Assembly (NCBI RefSeq): GCF_000430885.1
Contig: NZ_AUMW01000029.1
Coordinates: 1 to 45,024 of the forward strand
DNA length: 45,024 bases
Source: Desulfotruncus alcoholivorax DSM 16058
Lineage (GTDB): Bacteria; Bacillota; Desulfotomaculia; Desulfotomaculales; Desulfallaceae
Reading direction: 5' to 3'
Both the position numbers and the translations under genes were made by a program. Positions 1 to 8,005 of the stretch are shown piece by piece (position 1 is the stretch's first letter; each line of letters starts with the position of its first letter). A model generated the notes under the pieces. It was not told the DNA's origin. It did no database searches and saw only the letters and a list, made by a program, of their open reading frames with translations.

Positions 1-469
1 TGCCCGAGGCAGCCAGTGTCAATACCAGTATTTCAGCAGCAGCAATGGCCGCGTAAGGAATGTCTTTTTTCTTCACATAGGCCGGCAGTAGGAGCGCCAG
101 GTAGCCAACAATGGTAAGCGCGGCCAGTAAAGCGATGCCTATCAGGCACATAAAGTCGCCGTGGTTGATCAGCGCCAGCCAGCCCCAGCCCGAAGGCGCC
201 CCGGTGGCCACCAGCAGTTCGTGTGCACTCATGCCCCAGTATTGCGGCATCTGGGAGGGAGGAATAAATGATCCCACTATACCGCTGAGGTAAAGGGCAA
301 ATGTCACCGCCAGAATGGCTATTCCCCCCCAGGAGCAGTAGAGCAACATATTGGCATATCGGACCTGCTCCGGCGCTACCTCGATTTTAACCGCCGCTTT
401 TTTCTGTTTTGACGGTGCTGTCTGTTGTTGTATGACAGCTGTTTGTTTTTCAACGCTCACTTGACTCAT
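1..469 (-). CDS. Membrane protein beside TauE/SafE (partial, C-terminus off the edge)
   Basis: An open frame runs from an ATG at 469 to the left edge without a stop, so the C-terminus is missing. The first 35 or so residues are polar and rich in Gln and Lys (MSQVSVEKQT...), suggesting a cytosolic tail. Three hydrophobic segments follow, beginning near YCSWGGIAILAV, near LALINHGDFMCLIGIALLAAL and near AAIAAAEILVL. The gene starts only 4 bases after the stop of the TauE/SafE transporter, so the two are surely co-transcribed. I do not recognise the family with confidence. It may be an accessory subunit of the anion transporter, but that is inferred from position alone. Confidence 0.75.
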   Translation of the reverse strand, partial: MSQVSVEKQTAVIQQQTAPSKQKKAAVKIEVAPEQVRYANMLLYCSWGGIAILAVTFALYLSGIVGSFIPPSQMPQYWGMSAHELLVATGAPSGWGWLALINHGDFMCLIGIALLAALTIVGYLALLLPAYVKKKDIPYAAIAAAEILVLTLAASG

Positions 470-473
470 GTTT

Positions 474-1415
474 CTACCCCCATCCCAGTCCTTTAATCAA
501 GGACCTGATTCCGGAAAAGAGCAACATTAATATAACCATGTTGCGCACGACTTTAGGTTTGGCACCTGCCAAAAGCTTTACGCCCACCAATGATCCCAGC
601 ATGACTCCAAGCACTGACGGCACTGCAATAATCGGCAGTACCGCGCCCTGGTTCAGGTAAACCCAGGCAGCCGAGGTATCGGTTATGGATAAAAGAAATT
701 TGCTCGATCCCACGGCAATCTTTAGCGGCGCACCCATGAGCAGGTTCAGAACCGGTACGTTGGCCCAGCCTGCGCCCAGGCCGAACATGCCGGCCACGAT
801 ACCGATAAATATGAACAATAGAAAGCCTTGCGGTGTGCGCCATACTGTCCAGTCCACCGGGCGACCGGCGGTGGGCTCATAATATGTGCCGTTGATGTTC
901 AGCGCCCGGCTGACTCCGTCCGGCTGGCCGACTTTGGGAAACTCGCTGTTTTTTGAAAAAACGAATAATACCGCGATTAAGGTGATGGTGATACCAAGGC
1001 AGATTTGCACTATGTTGTCCGGCAGTGCCAACCCTAAAAATGCACCTATGATACTAAATATTGAGGCTATTAGTGCTACCGGCAGCGCCAGCCGCAGGTT
1101 GGCCAGGTTGGCTTTTAACAGACCGGGACCGGCTGCCAGCGCACCCGACAGTGCCACGATCAGGCCCGCGCCACGTACAAAGTCCAGGCTGAACGGGAAA
1201 AAACTGCCCACGATCGGGGTGAACAGCACTCCGCCGCCCACTCCCGCCATTACGGCCACTATGCCCATTGCAAAGGTGGTGACAAAAAGCAACAGCGGCC
1301 ACGCCCACCAGGGCATCCCCGGCGTTCCAGACGCCTGCGTTACTGCGTGGGCCACCTGGGAGTTGTTGGCCATTTCTAACAACATGCTCGCTTTGGCCAT
1401 TATTCCTTCCATCAT
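474..1415 (-). CDS. Sulfite exporter TauE/SafE family membrane protein
   Basis: A 313-residue polytopic protein of the TauE/SafE family, which moves sulfite, sulfoacetate or related organic anions across the cytoplasmic membrane. The family's two repeated halves are visible: GVGGGVLFTPI near residues 58-68 and FGLGAGWANVPVLNLL near 211-226, each opening a bundle of about four membrane helices. A hydrophilic loop of about 45 residues (near 153-198) links the halves. I have seen similar long loops in copies from sulfur-metabolising anaerobes. The start ATGATG follows a GGGAGGG site by 6-7 bases. It forms an operon with the partial membrane gene at 1-469. Export of sulfite from sulfur metabolism would suit a sulfate reducer, but the substrate cannot be read from the sequence. 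Confidence 0.9.
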   Translation of the reverse strand: MMEGIMAKASMLLEMANNSQVAHAVTQASGTPGMPWWAWPLLLFVTTFAMGIVAVMAGVGGGVLFTPIVGSFFPFSLDFVRGAGLIVALSGALAAGPGLLKANLANLRLALPVALIASIFSIIGAFLGLALPDNIVQICLGITITLIAVLFVFSKNSEFPKVGQPDGVSRALNINGTYYEPTAGRPVDWTVWRTPQGFLLFIFIGIVAGMFGLGAGWANVPVLNLLMGAPLKIAVGSSKFLLSITDTSAAWVYLNQGAVLPIIAVPSVLGVMLGSLVGVKLLAGAKPKVVRNMVILMLLFSGIRSLIKGLGWG

Positions 1416-1522
1416 TTTTATTCCCTCCCCCCAAAAAAATATTTACTAAAGTTACAAAGCATTTTCCGTGCCAGCTCGCCCAAGCTTGTTTTGTACTTTA
1501 AGTAACAATTATAAAGAAGTAA

Positions 1523-1562
1523 AAAACTTTTGATTGTTCATTAACGAACAATCAAAAGTTTT
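1523..1562 (-). terminator. Rho-independent terminator of the hydrogenase gene
   Basis: A perfect 17-bp inverted repeat (arms 1523-1539 and 1546-1562, 6-nt loop ATTAAC). Read on the minus strand it is followed by a T run. It lies about 110 bases downstream of the hydrogenase stop and upstream of the TauE gene, so it should end hydrogenase transcription. The stem is A+T-rich but long. Confidence 0.75.
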
Positions 1563-1672
1563 GGTTTGAAAATATCCTCTGGATGATTGATTTGAGGCTT
1601 TAATGAAATAGTCTGATAACAGACAGTAGATTGTATATTTTTGCACAATTATATGGGGTGGTGCTTAAATCA

Positions 1673-3499
1673 TTAGTGCAAGAATTTATTTTTATTTATT
1701 TCTTTATTTTTATAATTAATGTGTAATATTTCTTTGGCCTTTTTACTAAGGGGGTGGCCCAAAAACTGTTTATATAATTCTTTTACTGCTGGGTTTTCGT
1801 GGGCTAGCCTGTTTTTTTTATTTATATCAATACTGTATAACGCTTTTGCCCTATGCCGGCGCAGTTCTTCGGATTTTTTTCGGGACCTCTGCTCTATAGA
1901 GATAGGTTGGCCGCCGCCCCCGACGCATCCCCCAGGACACCCCATTATTTCGATAAAATGAAATTTTTCCCCCGCCTTTACTCGTTCCATCAAGCGTCTG
2001 GCGTTTCTGGTACCGTGGGCTACAGCAATTCTCAAGGTTTCATCTCCGATTTTTACAGTTGCTTCTTTCATACCCCTCATACCACGTAAATCCTTAAAAT
2101 TTATTCGTCTCGGCATTTTCGTTCCTTCGAAAAGGGCAAAGGCGGTGCGTATTGCTGCCTCCATTACACCACCGGTTGTGCCGAAAAGTGTACCGGCGCC
2201 CGTTGAAATGCCCAGGGATTCGTCGAAATCTTCGTCGGGTAAATCATCAAATCTGATCCCTGCTTCACGAATCATTCGGCCCAGTTCCCTGACCGTCAGC
2301 ACAAAGTCAACGTCCCGGGTGCCCCTGGTAACCATCTCCGGCCTTGCCGCTTCAAATTTTTTAGCCGTGCAGGGCATAACCGCAACCACTACCAGCTGGT
2401 TCGGGTCGAAATTATTTTTTTCGGCGAAATATGTTTTTACCAGTGCGCCAAGCATTTCCTGGGGGGACTTGCAAGTTGACAGGTTATCAACATATTCGGG
2501 GAAAAATTTTTCACAATACCTAACCCAACCTGGGCTGCAGGAAGAGATCAATGGAAGTTTACCATTGCCTTTGAGCCTTTCCAGCAACTCGCTGGCTTCT
2601 TCTATAACAGTGAGATCTGCAGCGAAAACGGTGGAAAAAACATAATCAAAACCTATTCTGCGCAGCGCGGAGACCATCTTGCCGGTCACGATTGTTCCCG
2701 GTGGCATTCCGAACATTTCCCCTAAGGACACCTGAGCGGCAGGAGCAGTTTGGGCGACCACAATTTTTTGAGGATCTTCTATGGCGTCCCAGACATCCTG
2801 AATATATTCCTTTTCAGCCAGAGCGGCGGTAGGGCAATACTGGAGGCATTGACCGCAGGCAATGCAGTCCGATTCAGTCAAATCGCGCATAAAGGCAGGC
2901 GCAATAACTGTATTAAAACCTCTCTTTTGTGCTGAATATACATTTACATCTTGCACTTTTTTACATATTGCTTCACAGCGGCGGCATTTTATACACTTGT
3001 TATAATCACGCACGATAAAAGCGTTTTTATTCTGAATGGGAAGATTTAACCTTTCGCCGGTAAGGCGTATTTCTCGAACACCCAAATCACCGGCAAGTTT
3101 TTGCAGCTCGCAGTTACGGTTTTTAATGCAATTAACACAATCCAGATCGTGTTCCGACAACAATAATTCGAGCATGCGCTTTCTGGCGCGGCGAACACGG
3201 GGAGTGTTGGTAAAAACCTTTAACCCTTCTTGGACCGGGTAAACACATGATGCTTGAAGGCTTCTTCTTCCGCCGCTTTCCACTTCCACCAGGCAAATGC
3301 GGCAGGATCCTGCGGCATTAATGTCCTGGAGGTAGCAAAGGCTTGGGATCTCGGTGCCGGTTGCGCGCGCCGCTTCAAGCAGGTTGGGAGTGCCGGCGGG
3401 TACCGTAACCTCTTTGTTATTTATCCATAAACTAACTTTGGGTTGATCTACTTGTATAGGCCGTTCCATAGTGTTAAAGTCATGAATGTTTTGCGGCAT
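1673..3499 (-). CDS. hydA: Monomeric [FeFe] hydrogenase, group A type
   Basis: A 608-residue iron-only hydrogenase that interconverts protons plus electrons and H2, probably in the cytosol since no signal peptide is seen. Domains in order: an N-terminal 2Fe-2S plant-type ferredoxin domain (Cys cluster in CYLQDINAAGSCRIC), a His/Cys 4Fe-4S motif (HDLDCVNCIKNRNC), two 4Fe-4S motifs (CIKCRRCEAIC and CIACGQCLQYC), then the H-cluster domain with L1 SSCSPGW near residue 320, L2 MPCTAKKFE and L3 EIMGCPGGCVGGGG. The usual L1 motif is TSCCPxW. Here the second Cys, the proton-relay residue, is Ser322. All H-cluster ligand cysteines appear present. The ATG follows GGAGGG. It stands alone, divergent from a chemotaxis receptor, with no bifurcating partner genes beside it. 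Because of Ser322 a sensory or slow enzyme cannot be excluded. Confidence 0.93.
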   Translation of the reverse strand: MPQNIHDFNTMERPIQVDQPKVSLWINNKEVTVPAGTPNLLEAARATGTEIPSLCYLQDINAAGSCRICLVEVESGGRRSLQASCVYPVQEGLKVFTNTPRVRRARKRMLELLLSEHDLDCVNCIKNRNCELQKLAGDLGVREIRLTGERLNLPIQNKNAFIVRDYNKCIKCRRCEAICKKVQDVNVYSAQKRGFNTVIAPAFMRDLTESDCIACGQCLQYCPTAALAEKEYIQDVWDAIEDPQKIVVAQTAPAAQVSLGEMFGMPPGTIVTGKMVSALRRIGFDYVFSTVFAADLTVIEEASELLERLKGNGKLPLISSCSPGWVRYCEKFFPEYVDNLSTCKSPQEMLGALVKTYFAEKNNFDPNQLVVVAVMPCTAKKFEAARPEMVTRGTRDVDFVLTVRELGRMIREAGIRFDDLPDEDFDESLGISTGAGTLFGTTGGVMEAAIRTAFALFEGTKMPRRINFKDLRGMRGMKEATVKIGDETLRIAVAHGTRNARRLMERVKAGEKFHFIEIMGCPGGCVGGGGQPISIEQRSRKKSEELRRHRAKALYSIDINKKNRLAHENPAVKELYKQFLGHPLSKKAKEILHINYKNKEINKNKFLH

Positions 3500-3646
3500 C
3501 AGCTTTCCCTCCGAACAACGATGATTATTATATTCTTTGGAACAAAAAATTTTTCATGCAGCAAAATAAGTAAAAAATGTTTATACGAAAAAGGTATCAG
3601 AAAAAACAAAAACTTCATCAGGAAGAGCAGGAAAAAGTAAACAATT

Positions 3647-3673
3647 GGTGAATAAATGGTGAATAAGTATTCA
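3647..3673. promoter_or_regulatory. Possible operator between hydA and the chemoreceptor
   Basis: The divergent 199-base region holds a direct repeat of GGTGAATAA (starting near 3647 and 3658) and a palindrome with arms TGAATA and TATTCA around a 2-base centre (3660-3673). It lies 25 bases before the receptor ATG. This arrangement fits a repressor or activator site, but no regulator is identified and no clear -35/-10 pair stands out. Confidence 0.3.
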
Positions 3674-3698
3674 TTCATTTTTTGAAAGGTTGGGGTTT

Positions 3699-4823
3699 AT
3701 GGACATTAAAAAAATCACTATGTTCAAGTACCTGGCCAGAACCACAATATTTGCGGTTCCCGGCGGAGCTCTTATCGGTTATTTCACCGTCACTCACACA
3801 CAGAACTTACTTAGCGCGGTTATATTCTCCGGTTTTATGTCGGGGTTATTGGGAATTGCCATTAGCACGAAGAATTTTAGACAGCTAATTGCGCCAATGA
3901 AAACGATAATGGAAGATCTTGATGCTCTGATAATTAAAAGCAGCATTAAACTGACCAGTGGCATCCACACAATAACCGATGTAAAAAAGGCTCTTATGTT
4001 GATTCTTCAGGATCTTACCGGAAACCTCAAAAAAATGGCAGTTGAAATAAACCAAAATTCTAATCGTCTGGTTGAGTTTTCCAATCAGACCGTTTCCGGC
4101 GCAATGACGACAGCTTCTGCAATAAGCGAGGTTGCGGCGTCTGTGCAGCAGGTTTCAGCAAATTCACAGCAAATTGCGGAAAATTCCGAGACAACCGCAG
4201 GTTTTGCCAGGGAGGGAAGCGAAGGCATCGGGCGAATAGCGGCCCAGATGGAGATAATTCAAAAAACTGCATCTCAAAGTGGAGAAGTTATACTGGGGTT
4301 AAATGATTCGGCTCAAAAAATATCGCAGATTATAGATATAATTACCCAAATTGCAGAACAAACCAATTTATTGGCGCTAAACGCCGCCATTGAAGCTGCC
4401 AGGGCAGGCGATTACGGCAGGGGCTTTGCCGTAGTGGCTGATGAGGTGCGTAGTCTTGCAGAACAGTCTGCCGGGGCTGCTAAAAAAATTTACGATTTAA
4501 TAAAACAAACGCAGCATGAAACTGAGCAAGCGGTTCTTAGCACCAAGGAGAGCATTGGCCAGGTGGAAAATGGTTTGCGGGTGGTTGGGGAGGTTGCCGC
4601 CACTTTCGAAAAAATAATTGATTTCGTACAAAACCTGGCCGAAGACATTCAACCGGTTACGGCGGCTACAGAAGAAATATCCTCGGCTATATTAAATGTA
4701 TCAGACATAGCGGATAAACAGTCGTCACTGATGGAGCAGGTGGCGGATACCGCCCGGGGCTTAAATGATTTGGCCCAAAAATTAAATGAATTGTATATCA
4801 GATTTGACATCAGCCAATCGTAG
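3699..4823 (+). CDS. Methyl-accepting chemotaxis protein without a periplasmic sensor domain
   Basis: A chemoreceptor that signals to CheA/CheW. Two hydrophobic segments near residues 15-30 and 35-53 form a membrane hairpin with almost no extracellular loop, so ligand sensing outside the cell is unlikely. The remainder is cytoplasmic coiled coil ending in the highly conserved hairpin tip ([35 protein letters not shown]). No clear HAMP or PAS domain is visible. The frame can begin at TTG 3690, but ATG 3699 is preceded by AAAGGT at a better distance and gives 374 residues. It is divergent from the [FeFe] hydrogenase. That placement invites a link to redox or H2 taxis, but this is only inference. 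Confidence 0.9.
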   Translation: MDIKKITMFKYLARTTIFAVPGGALIGYFTVTHTQNLLSAVIFSGFMSGLLGIAISTKNFRQLIAPMKTIMEDLDALIIKSSIKLTSGIHTITDVKKALMLILQDLTGNLKKMAVEINQNSNRLVEFSNQTVSGAMTTASAISEVAASVQQVSANSQQIAENSETTAGFAREGSEGIGRIAAQMEIIQKTASQSGEVILGLNDSAQKISQIIDIITQIAEQTNLLALNAAIEAARAGDYGRGFAVVADEVRSLAEQSAGAAKKIYDLIKQTQHETEQAVLSTKESIGQVENGLRVVGEVAATFEKIIDFVQNLAEDIQPVTAATEEISSAILNVSDIADKQSSLMEQVADTARGLNDLAQKLNELYIRFDISQS

Positions 4824-4898
4824 TCTAGTTTGACTACCCTCCGGTGGAAATGATACTATAATTTGAAAATATTGCTATTTGTCAATGGAGGTGTGAAT

Positions 4899-5426
4899 AT
4901 GGACAATGCTCTTGCTCTGGTTGCAGAGTTAATGGCTGTGGCCGCAAAAACCGCCCCCAAATGTCTGGGGCAGGATTATTTAGACATTAAAATTGTGTCA
5001 GGAAATCAATTAAATTTGCTGGCTGATGAAATGGAAAAGTACGGAAAAGAAAATGGCAAAGTGAACTTTGAAAGGGATGCCGCAAATGTTCGCAATTCTG
5101 TTGCCGTGGTTTTCGTAGCGTTAAAGGAAAACCAGCCCCTCGGGCTAAATTGCGGTGCCTGTGGGGCCAGTAAATGCGCTGAACTAAAGTCCGGAGAAGG
5201 GCCGGAGTTTGTGGGCCCGCTTTGCGCCTGGCGGGTTATGGATGTCGGAATTGCCATAGGTTCCGCCGCCAAAACAGCCGGTCTGTTAAATGTGGATAAC
5301 CGCGTTATGTACAGGCCGGCGGTGGTTGCAAGAAAAATTGGGTTAGTTCAAGGTGATTTTGTTTGCGCTATCCCAATATCGGCAACAAGTAAAAACATTT
5401 ATTTTGACAGACCTGATAAGAACTAG
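4899..5426 (+). CDS. DUF2148 ferredoxin-like domain protein
   Basis: A 175-residue soluble protein of the DUF2148 group, found mostly in anaerobes. The signature is a Cys cluster near residues 84-94 (GLNCGACGASKC) followed by a further Cys in GPLCAWR, presumably binding an Fe-S cluster. The chosen ATG follows GGAGGTG by 4 bases. An upstream in-frame TTG at 4863 has no ribosome site. Its stop at 5424-5426 directly precedes the ribosome-binding site of the next gene, so it is translated in tandem with the isomerase. The biochemical role of DUF2148 proteins is not established. Confidence 0.8.
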   Translation: MDNALALVAELMAVAAKTAPKCLGQDYLDIKIVSGNQLNLLADEMEKYGKENGKVNFERDAANVRNSVAVVFVALKENQPLGLNCGACGASKCAELKSGEGPEFVGPLCAWRVMDVGIAIGSAAKTAGLLNVDNRVMYRPAVVARKIGLVQGDFVCAIPISATSKNIYFDRPDKN

Positions 5427-5441
5427 CGGGAGGCGCTTAAA

Positions 5442-6500
5442 ATTCTTAGGAAAACGCGGAAACTGGAACACATTAAATATGCCGTTGAGTTGGATTCCGA
5501 AGACGACGCGTCTGCCGGATTCGAGGATATCAGTTTTGTTCACAATGCTTTGCCGGAATTGAGATACGATGAAGTTGATTGCTCCTGTATTTTTATGGGT
5601 AAAAAATTGCATGCGCCCTTGATGATTAATGCTATTACAGGTGGACATGCCGGTGTTGCCGAAATTAACCGCGGGCTGGCCAGGGTGGCTGCAGAAACCG
5701 GCATTGCTATGGCTGTGGGTTCGCAGCGTGCTGCCCTTGACGACCCGGACGTAAGGTCAACTTTTGCCGTTGCCAGGGAAGAAAACCCTAAAGGGTTGCT
5801 GCTGGCCAACTTAAATGCGCTATGTACGCCGGAGGAAGCGAATCAGGCCATTGAAATGATTGGTGCTGACGGTATACAGTTGCACTTGAATGCCGGACAG
5901 GAGCTGGTGATGCGTGAAGGAGAGACTAACTTTAAAGGTATTGGAAAAAACATTGAACATTTAATCAAAAATTTACCTGTTCCCGTCCTGGTCAAGGAAG
6001 TGGGCTTTGGTATGTCCAGGGAAGTTGTAACAGCGTTGTTTGAGGCTGGAGTAAGATATATTGATGTGAGCGGCCGGGGCGGAACCAATTTTGCAGCTAT
6101 TGAAGGCAGACGTGGCGGTGTGGCCGGCATGCATCTGAAAAAATGGGGCATCCCTACAGCTATTAGTTTACTGGAGGCCACCAGTGCTGGTTTGCCTATA
6201 AACATAGTAGCCTCGGGTGGCCTGCGTTCTTCTCTGGATATGGCGTTGGCGCTGGCTGCAGGAGCTTCATTAACGGCAATAGCCGGGCCATTTTTAAAAG
6301 TGCTTGTTGAGAAGGGTGAAGACAGATTAATAAGCTTGGTTGGAGAATTAATTGCGGGATTAAAGCAGTTAATGCTGCTTACCGGTGCTGCCAATGTGCA
6401 GGCATTAATGGGAAAACCAATTATTATTACTGGCTATACTGCCGAGTGGCTGCAACGGCGCGGCATTGATGTTAATCTTTATGCCTGTAGACAAATATAA
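5442..6500 (+). CDS. fni: Type 2 isopentenyl-diphosphate delta-isomerase (probable ATT start)
   Basis: An FMN- and NAD(P)H-dependent enzyme that interconverts isopentenyl and dimethylallyl diphosphate for isoprenoid synthesis. It is a TIM barrel with the family motifs SGRGGTNFAAIE (flavin phosphate region) and VASGGLRSSLD. The first conventional start, TTG at 5490, has no ribosome site and would remove the conserved N-terminal RKxEHI segment that binds flavin and substrate. The same frame stays open upstream to a TAG at 5424, encoding ILRKTRKLEHIKYAVE from 5442. A GGGAGG at 5428-5433 sits 8 bases before an ATT at 5442. ATT is therefore the likely start, giving 352 residues, the usual family length. 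The gene is closely coupled to the DUF2148 gene. Confidence 0.88.
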   Translation: MLRKTRKLEHIKYAVELDSEDDASAGFEDISFVHNALPELRYDEVDCSCIFMGKKLHAPLMINAITGGHAGVAEINRGLARVAAETGIAMAVGSQRAALDDPDVRSTFAVAREENPKGLLLANLNALCTPEEANQAIEMIGADGIQLHLNAGQELVMREGETNFKGIGKNIEHLIKNLPVPVLVKEVGFGMSREVVTALFEAGVRYIDVSGRGGTNFAAIEGRRGGVAGMHLKKWGIPTAISLLEATSAGLPINIVASGGLRSSLDMALALAAGASLTAIAGPFLKVLVEKGEDRLISLVGELIAGLKQLMLLTGAANVQALMGKPIIITGYTAEWLQRRGIDVNLYACRQI

Positions 6501-6567
6501 ATAAAATTGTTTTAAAAAGAAGGAAAAAAGTAATTTAACAAGTAATAAATATGTTAGTTAAATAACT

Positions 6568-6720
6568 CGTCAGGTGCCCCTGCGGGGAGAATAGGGAACC
6601 GGGTGCAATTCCCGGGCGGTCCCGCCACTGTAACCGGGTAGCCCTGCGCCATGGAGCCACTGTTTATGCGGGAAGGCGGCGTTGGGGTAATGATCCGGGA
6701 GCCAGGAGACCTGCCTGACG
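6568..6720 (+). promoter_or_regulatory. Cobalamin riboswitch
   Basis: The leader has the conserved cobalamin aptamer elements in order: a 5' CAGGTGCCCC arm, GGGAACCGGGTGCAATTCCCG with CGGTCCCGCCACTGTAACCGG, and the B12 box GAGCCAGGAGACCTGCC pairing back to the 5' side (CGTCAGG with CCTGACG). It precedes cobT, a cobalamin synthesis gene, as expected. A terminator hairpin lies between the aptamer and the gene, which suggests transcriptional attenuation when cobalamin is bound. Confidence 0.93.
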
Positions 6721-6764
6721 TTTGGTAGCTCTTCGCGGAAGAGAGTCACCCGGTGAATGATGGC

Positions 6765-6798
6765 AAAGTTCACGGTCTGTTTTGACTGTGAACTTTTT
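6765..6798 (+). terminator. Attenuator hairpin of the cobalamin riboswitch
   Basis: A 9-bp perfect stem (AAAGTTCAC at 6765-6773 with GTGAACTTT at 6788-6796) runs into a T tract, 44 bases after the B12 box and before cobT. It is a plausible expression platform. Confidence 0.75.
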
Positions 6799-6865
6799 AG
6801 TTTTGCCGGGCAGGCATCCATGCCGCTGGAGCGGGAACAGATAAAAATAGGAGGTTTAAAGATTG

Positions 6866-7939
6866 ATGCTTTACAATGAAACTTTGAAACAGATTGGGGA
6901 ACTTAATCAAGAGGCAATGCTTCTGGCCAGAAACCGAATGGATAATTTAATCAAGCCGCCCGGCAGCCTCGGCTTGCTGGAAGAAATCGCCGTAAAAGTC
7001 GCGGGTATAACCGGAAATCCCCGTCCCAAAATCGACAAAAGGGCCGTTATTGTTATGGCGGGTGATCATGGGGTTGTAAGTGAAGGAGTCAGCGCAGCCC
7101 CTCAGGACGTCACCTGGCAGATGCTTCCCGCATTCATTAACGGAGTGGCCGGTATAGGTGTACTGGCCCGCCATGCGGGGGCATCAATTACGGTTGTGGA
7201 TGTGGGTGTAGCGGCTGATGTTGAAATCCCAGGGGTTTTGAAATGCCGGGTAAAATCAGGTGCTGGTAATATTGCGCAAGGTCCGGCAATGACCAGGGAA
7301 GAGGCTGTTGCAGCGGTTGAAGTGGGAATCCGCGTGGCACTGCGCGAAATAGAGCAGGGAGCCACCTTGCTGGCCCTAGGTGACATGGGCATAGGCAATA
7401 CTACTCCCAGTACGGCAATTCTGGCTGCCCTGGGCGGCTATAGTGCGGATGAAGTTACCGGCAGGGGGACAATGGTAAATGATGAGGTGCTGGAGAAAAA
7501 AAGGCAGGCGGTGGCCGGTGCCTTAAAAATAAACAACCCCGATCCGGCCAATGGGCTGGATGTGCTGGCCAAGGTGGGCGGTTTGGAAATAGCCGGGCTG
7601 GCCGGTGTGGCGCTGGCTTGTGCGTCAAAACGCGTGCCTGTACTGGTGGACGGCTTTATAACCGGTGCTGCTGCGCTGATTGCCGCCGCCATAGAGCCGA
7701 AAACAAAGAATTTTATGCTGGCTTCTCATCTATCGGGCGAGCCCGGACACAAGCTAATGCTGGAAATGCTGGGCTTGACGCCGATGCTGAATATGGGCAT
7801 GCGCCTGGGAGAGGGAACCGGTGCCGCACTGGCTATGCACATAGTGGAGGCGGCATGTAGAGTGCTGGATGAAATGGTTACCTTTGCGGAAGCCGGGGTT
7901 GCGGATATGGAAGAAGATAAACTATTAAAGGATAATTAA
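6866..7939 (+). CDS. cobT: Nicotinate-nucleotide--dimethylbenzimidazole phosphoribosyltransferase
   Basis: Forms alpha-ribazole phosphate from nicotinate mononucleotide and dimethylbenzimidazole, providing the lower ligand of cobalamin. The 357-residue length and motifs are typical of the family: LIKPPGSLGLLEEIA near 28-43, VMAGDHGVV near 65, GDMGIGNTTPS near 171, and the C-terminal ASHLSGEPGH and GMRLGEGTGAALA, which contains the catalytic Glu. ATG 6866 and TTG 6863 are both served by AGGAGG at 6849-6854. They differ by one codon and I chose ATG. No other cob genes adjoin it, so the gene is a single-gene riboswitch-controlled unit. Confidence 0.95.
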   Translation: MLYNETLKQIGELNQEAMLLARNRMDNLIKPPGSLGLLEEIAVKVAGITGNPRPKIDKRAVIVMAGDHGVVSEGVSAAPQDVTWQMLPAFINGVAGIGVLARHAGASITVVDVGVAADVEIPGVLKCRVKSGAGNIAQGPAMTREEAVAAVEVGIRVALREIEQGATLLALGDMGIGNTTPSTAILAALGGYSADEVTGRGTMVNDEVLEKKRQAVAGALKINNPDPANGLDVLAKVGGLEIAGLAGVALACASKRVPVLVDGFITGAAALIAAAIEPKTKNFMLASHLSGEPGHKLMLEMLGLTPMLNMGMRLGEGTGAALAMHIVEAACRVLDEMVTFAEAGVADMEEDKLLKDN

Positions 7940-7960
7940 GTAACCGTTAGTAAGTATACC

Positions 7961-7999
7961 GGTTAAAGAGGACCGCTCATACAGCGGTCCTCTTTAACC
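7961..7999. terminator. Shared terminator between convergent cobT and fbp
   Basis: A perfect 17-bp inverted repeat (7961-7977 and 7983-7999, 5-nt loop) lies in the 66-base gap between convergent genes. It has a G+C-rich centre and A/T-rich ends, and could act in both directions. The T tracts are weak. Confidence 0.7.
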
Positions 8000-8005
8000 A
8001 GTCAA

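Noticed and set aside
886-1449. A 187-codon plus-strand ORF opposite the TauE/SafE gene
   Set aside because: The composition is that of an antisense shadow. The minus-strand protein has clear family motifs.
5843-6394. A 183-codon minus-strand ORF opposite fni
   Set aside because: It is a shadow of the isomerase, with no start signal and Ser/Pro-rich antisense composition.
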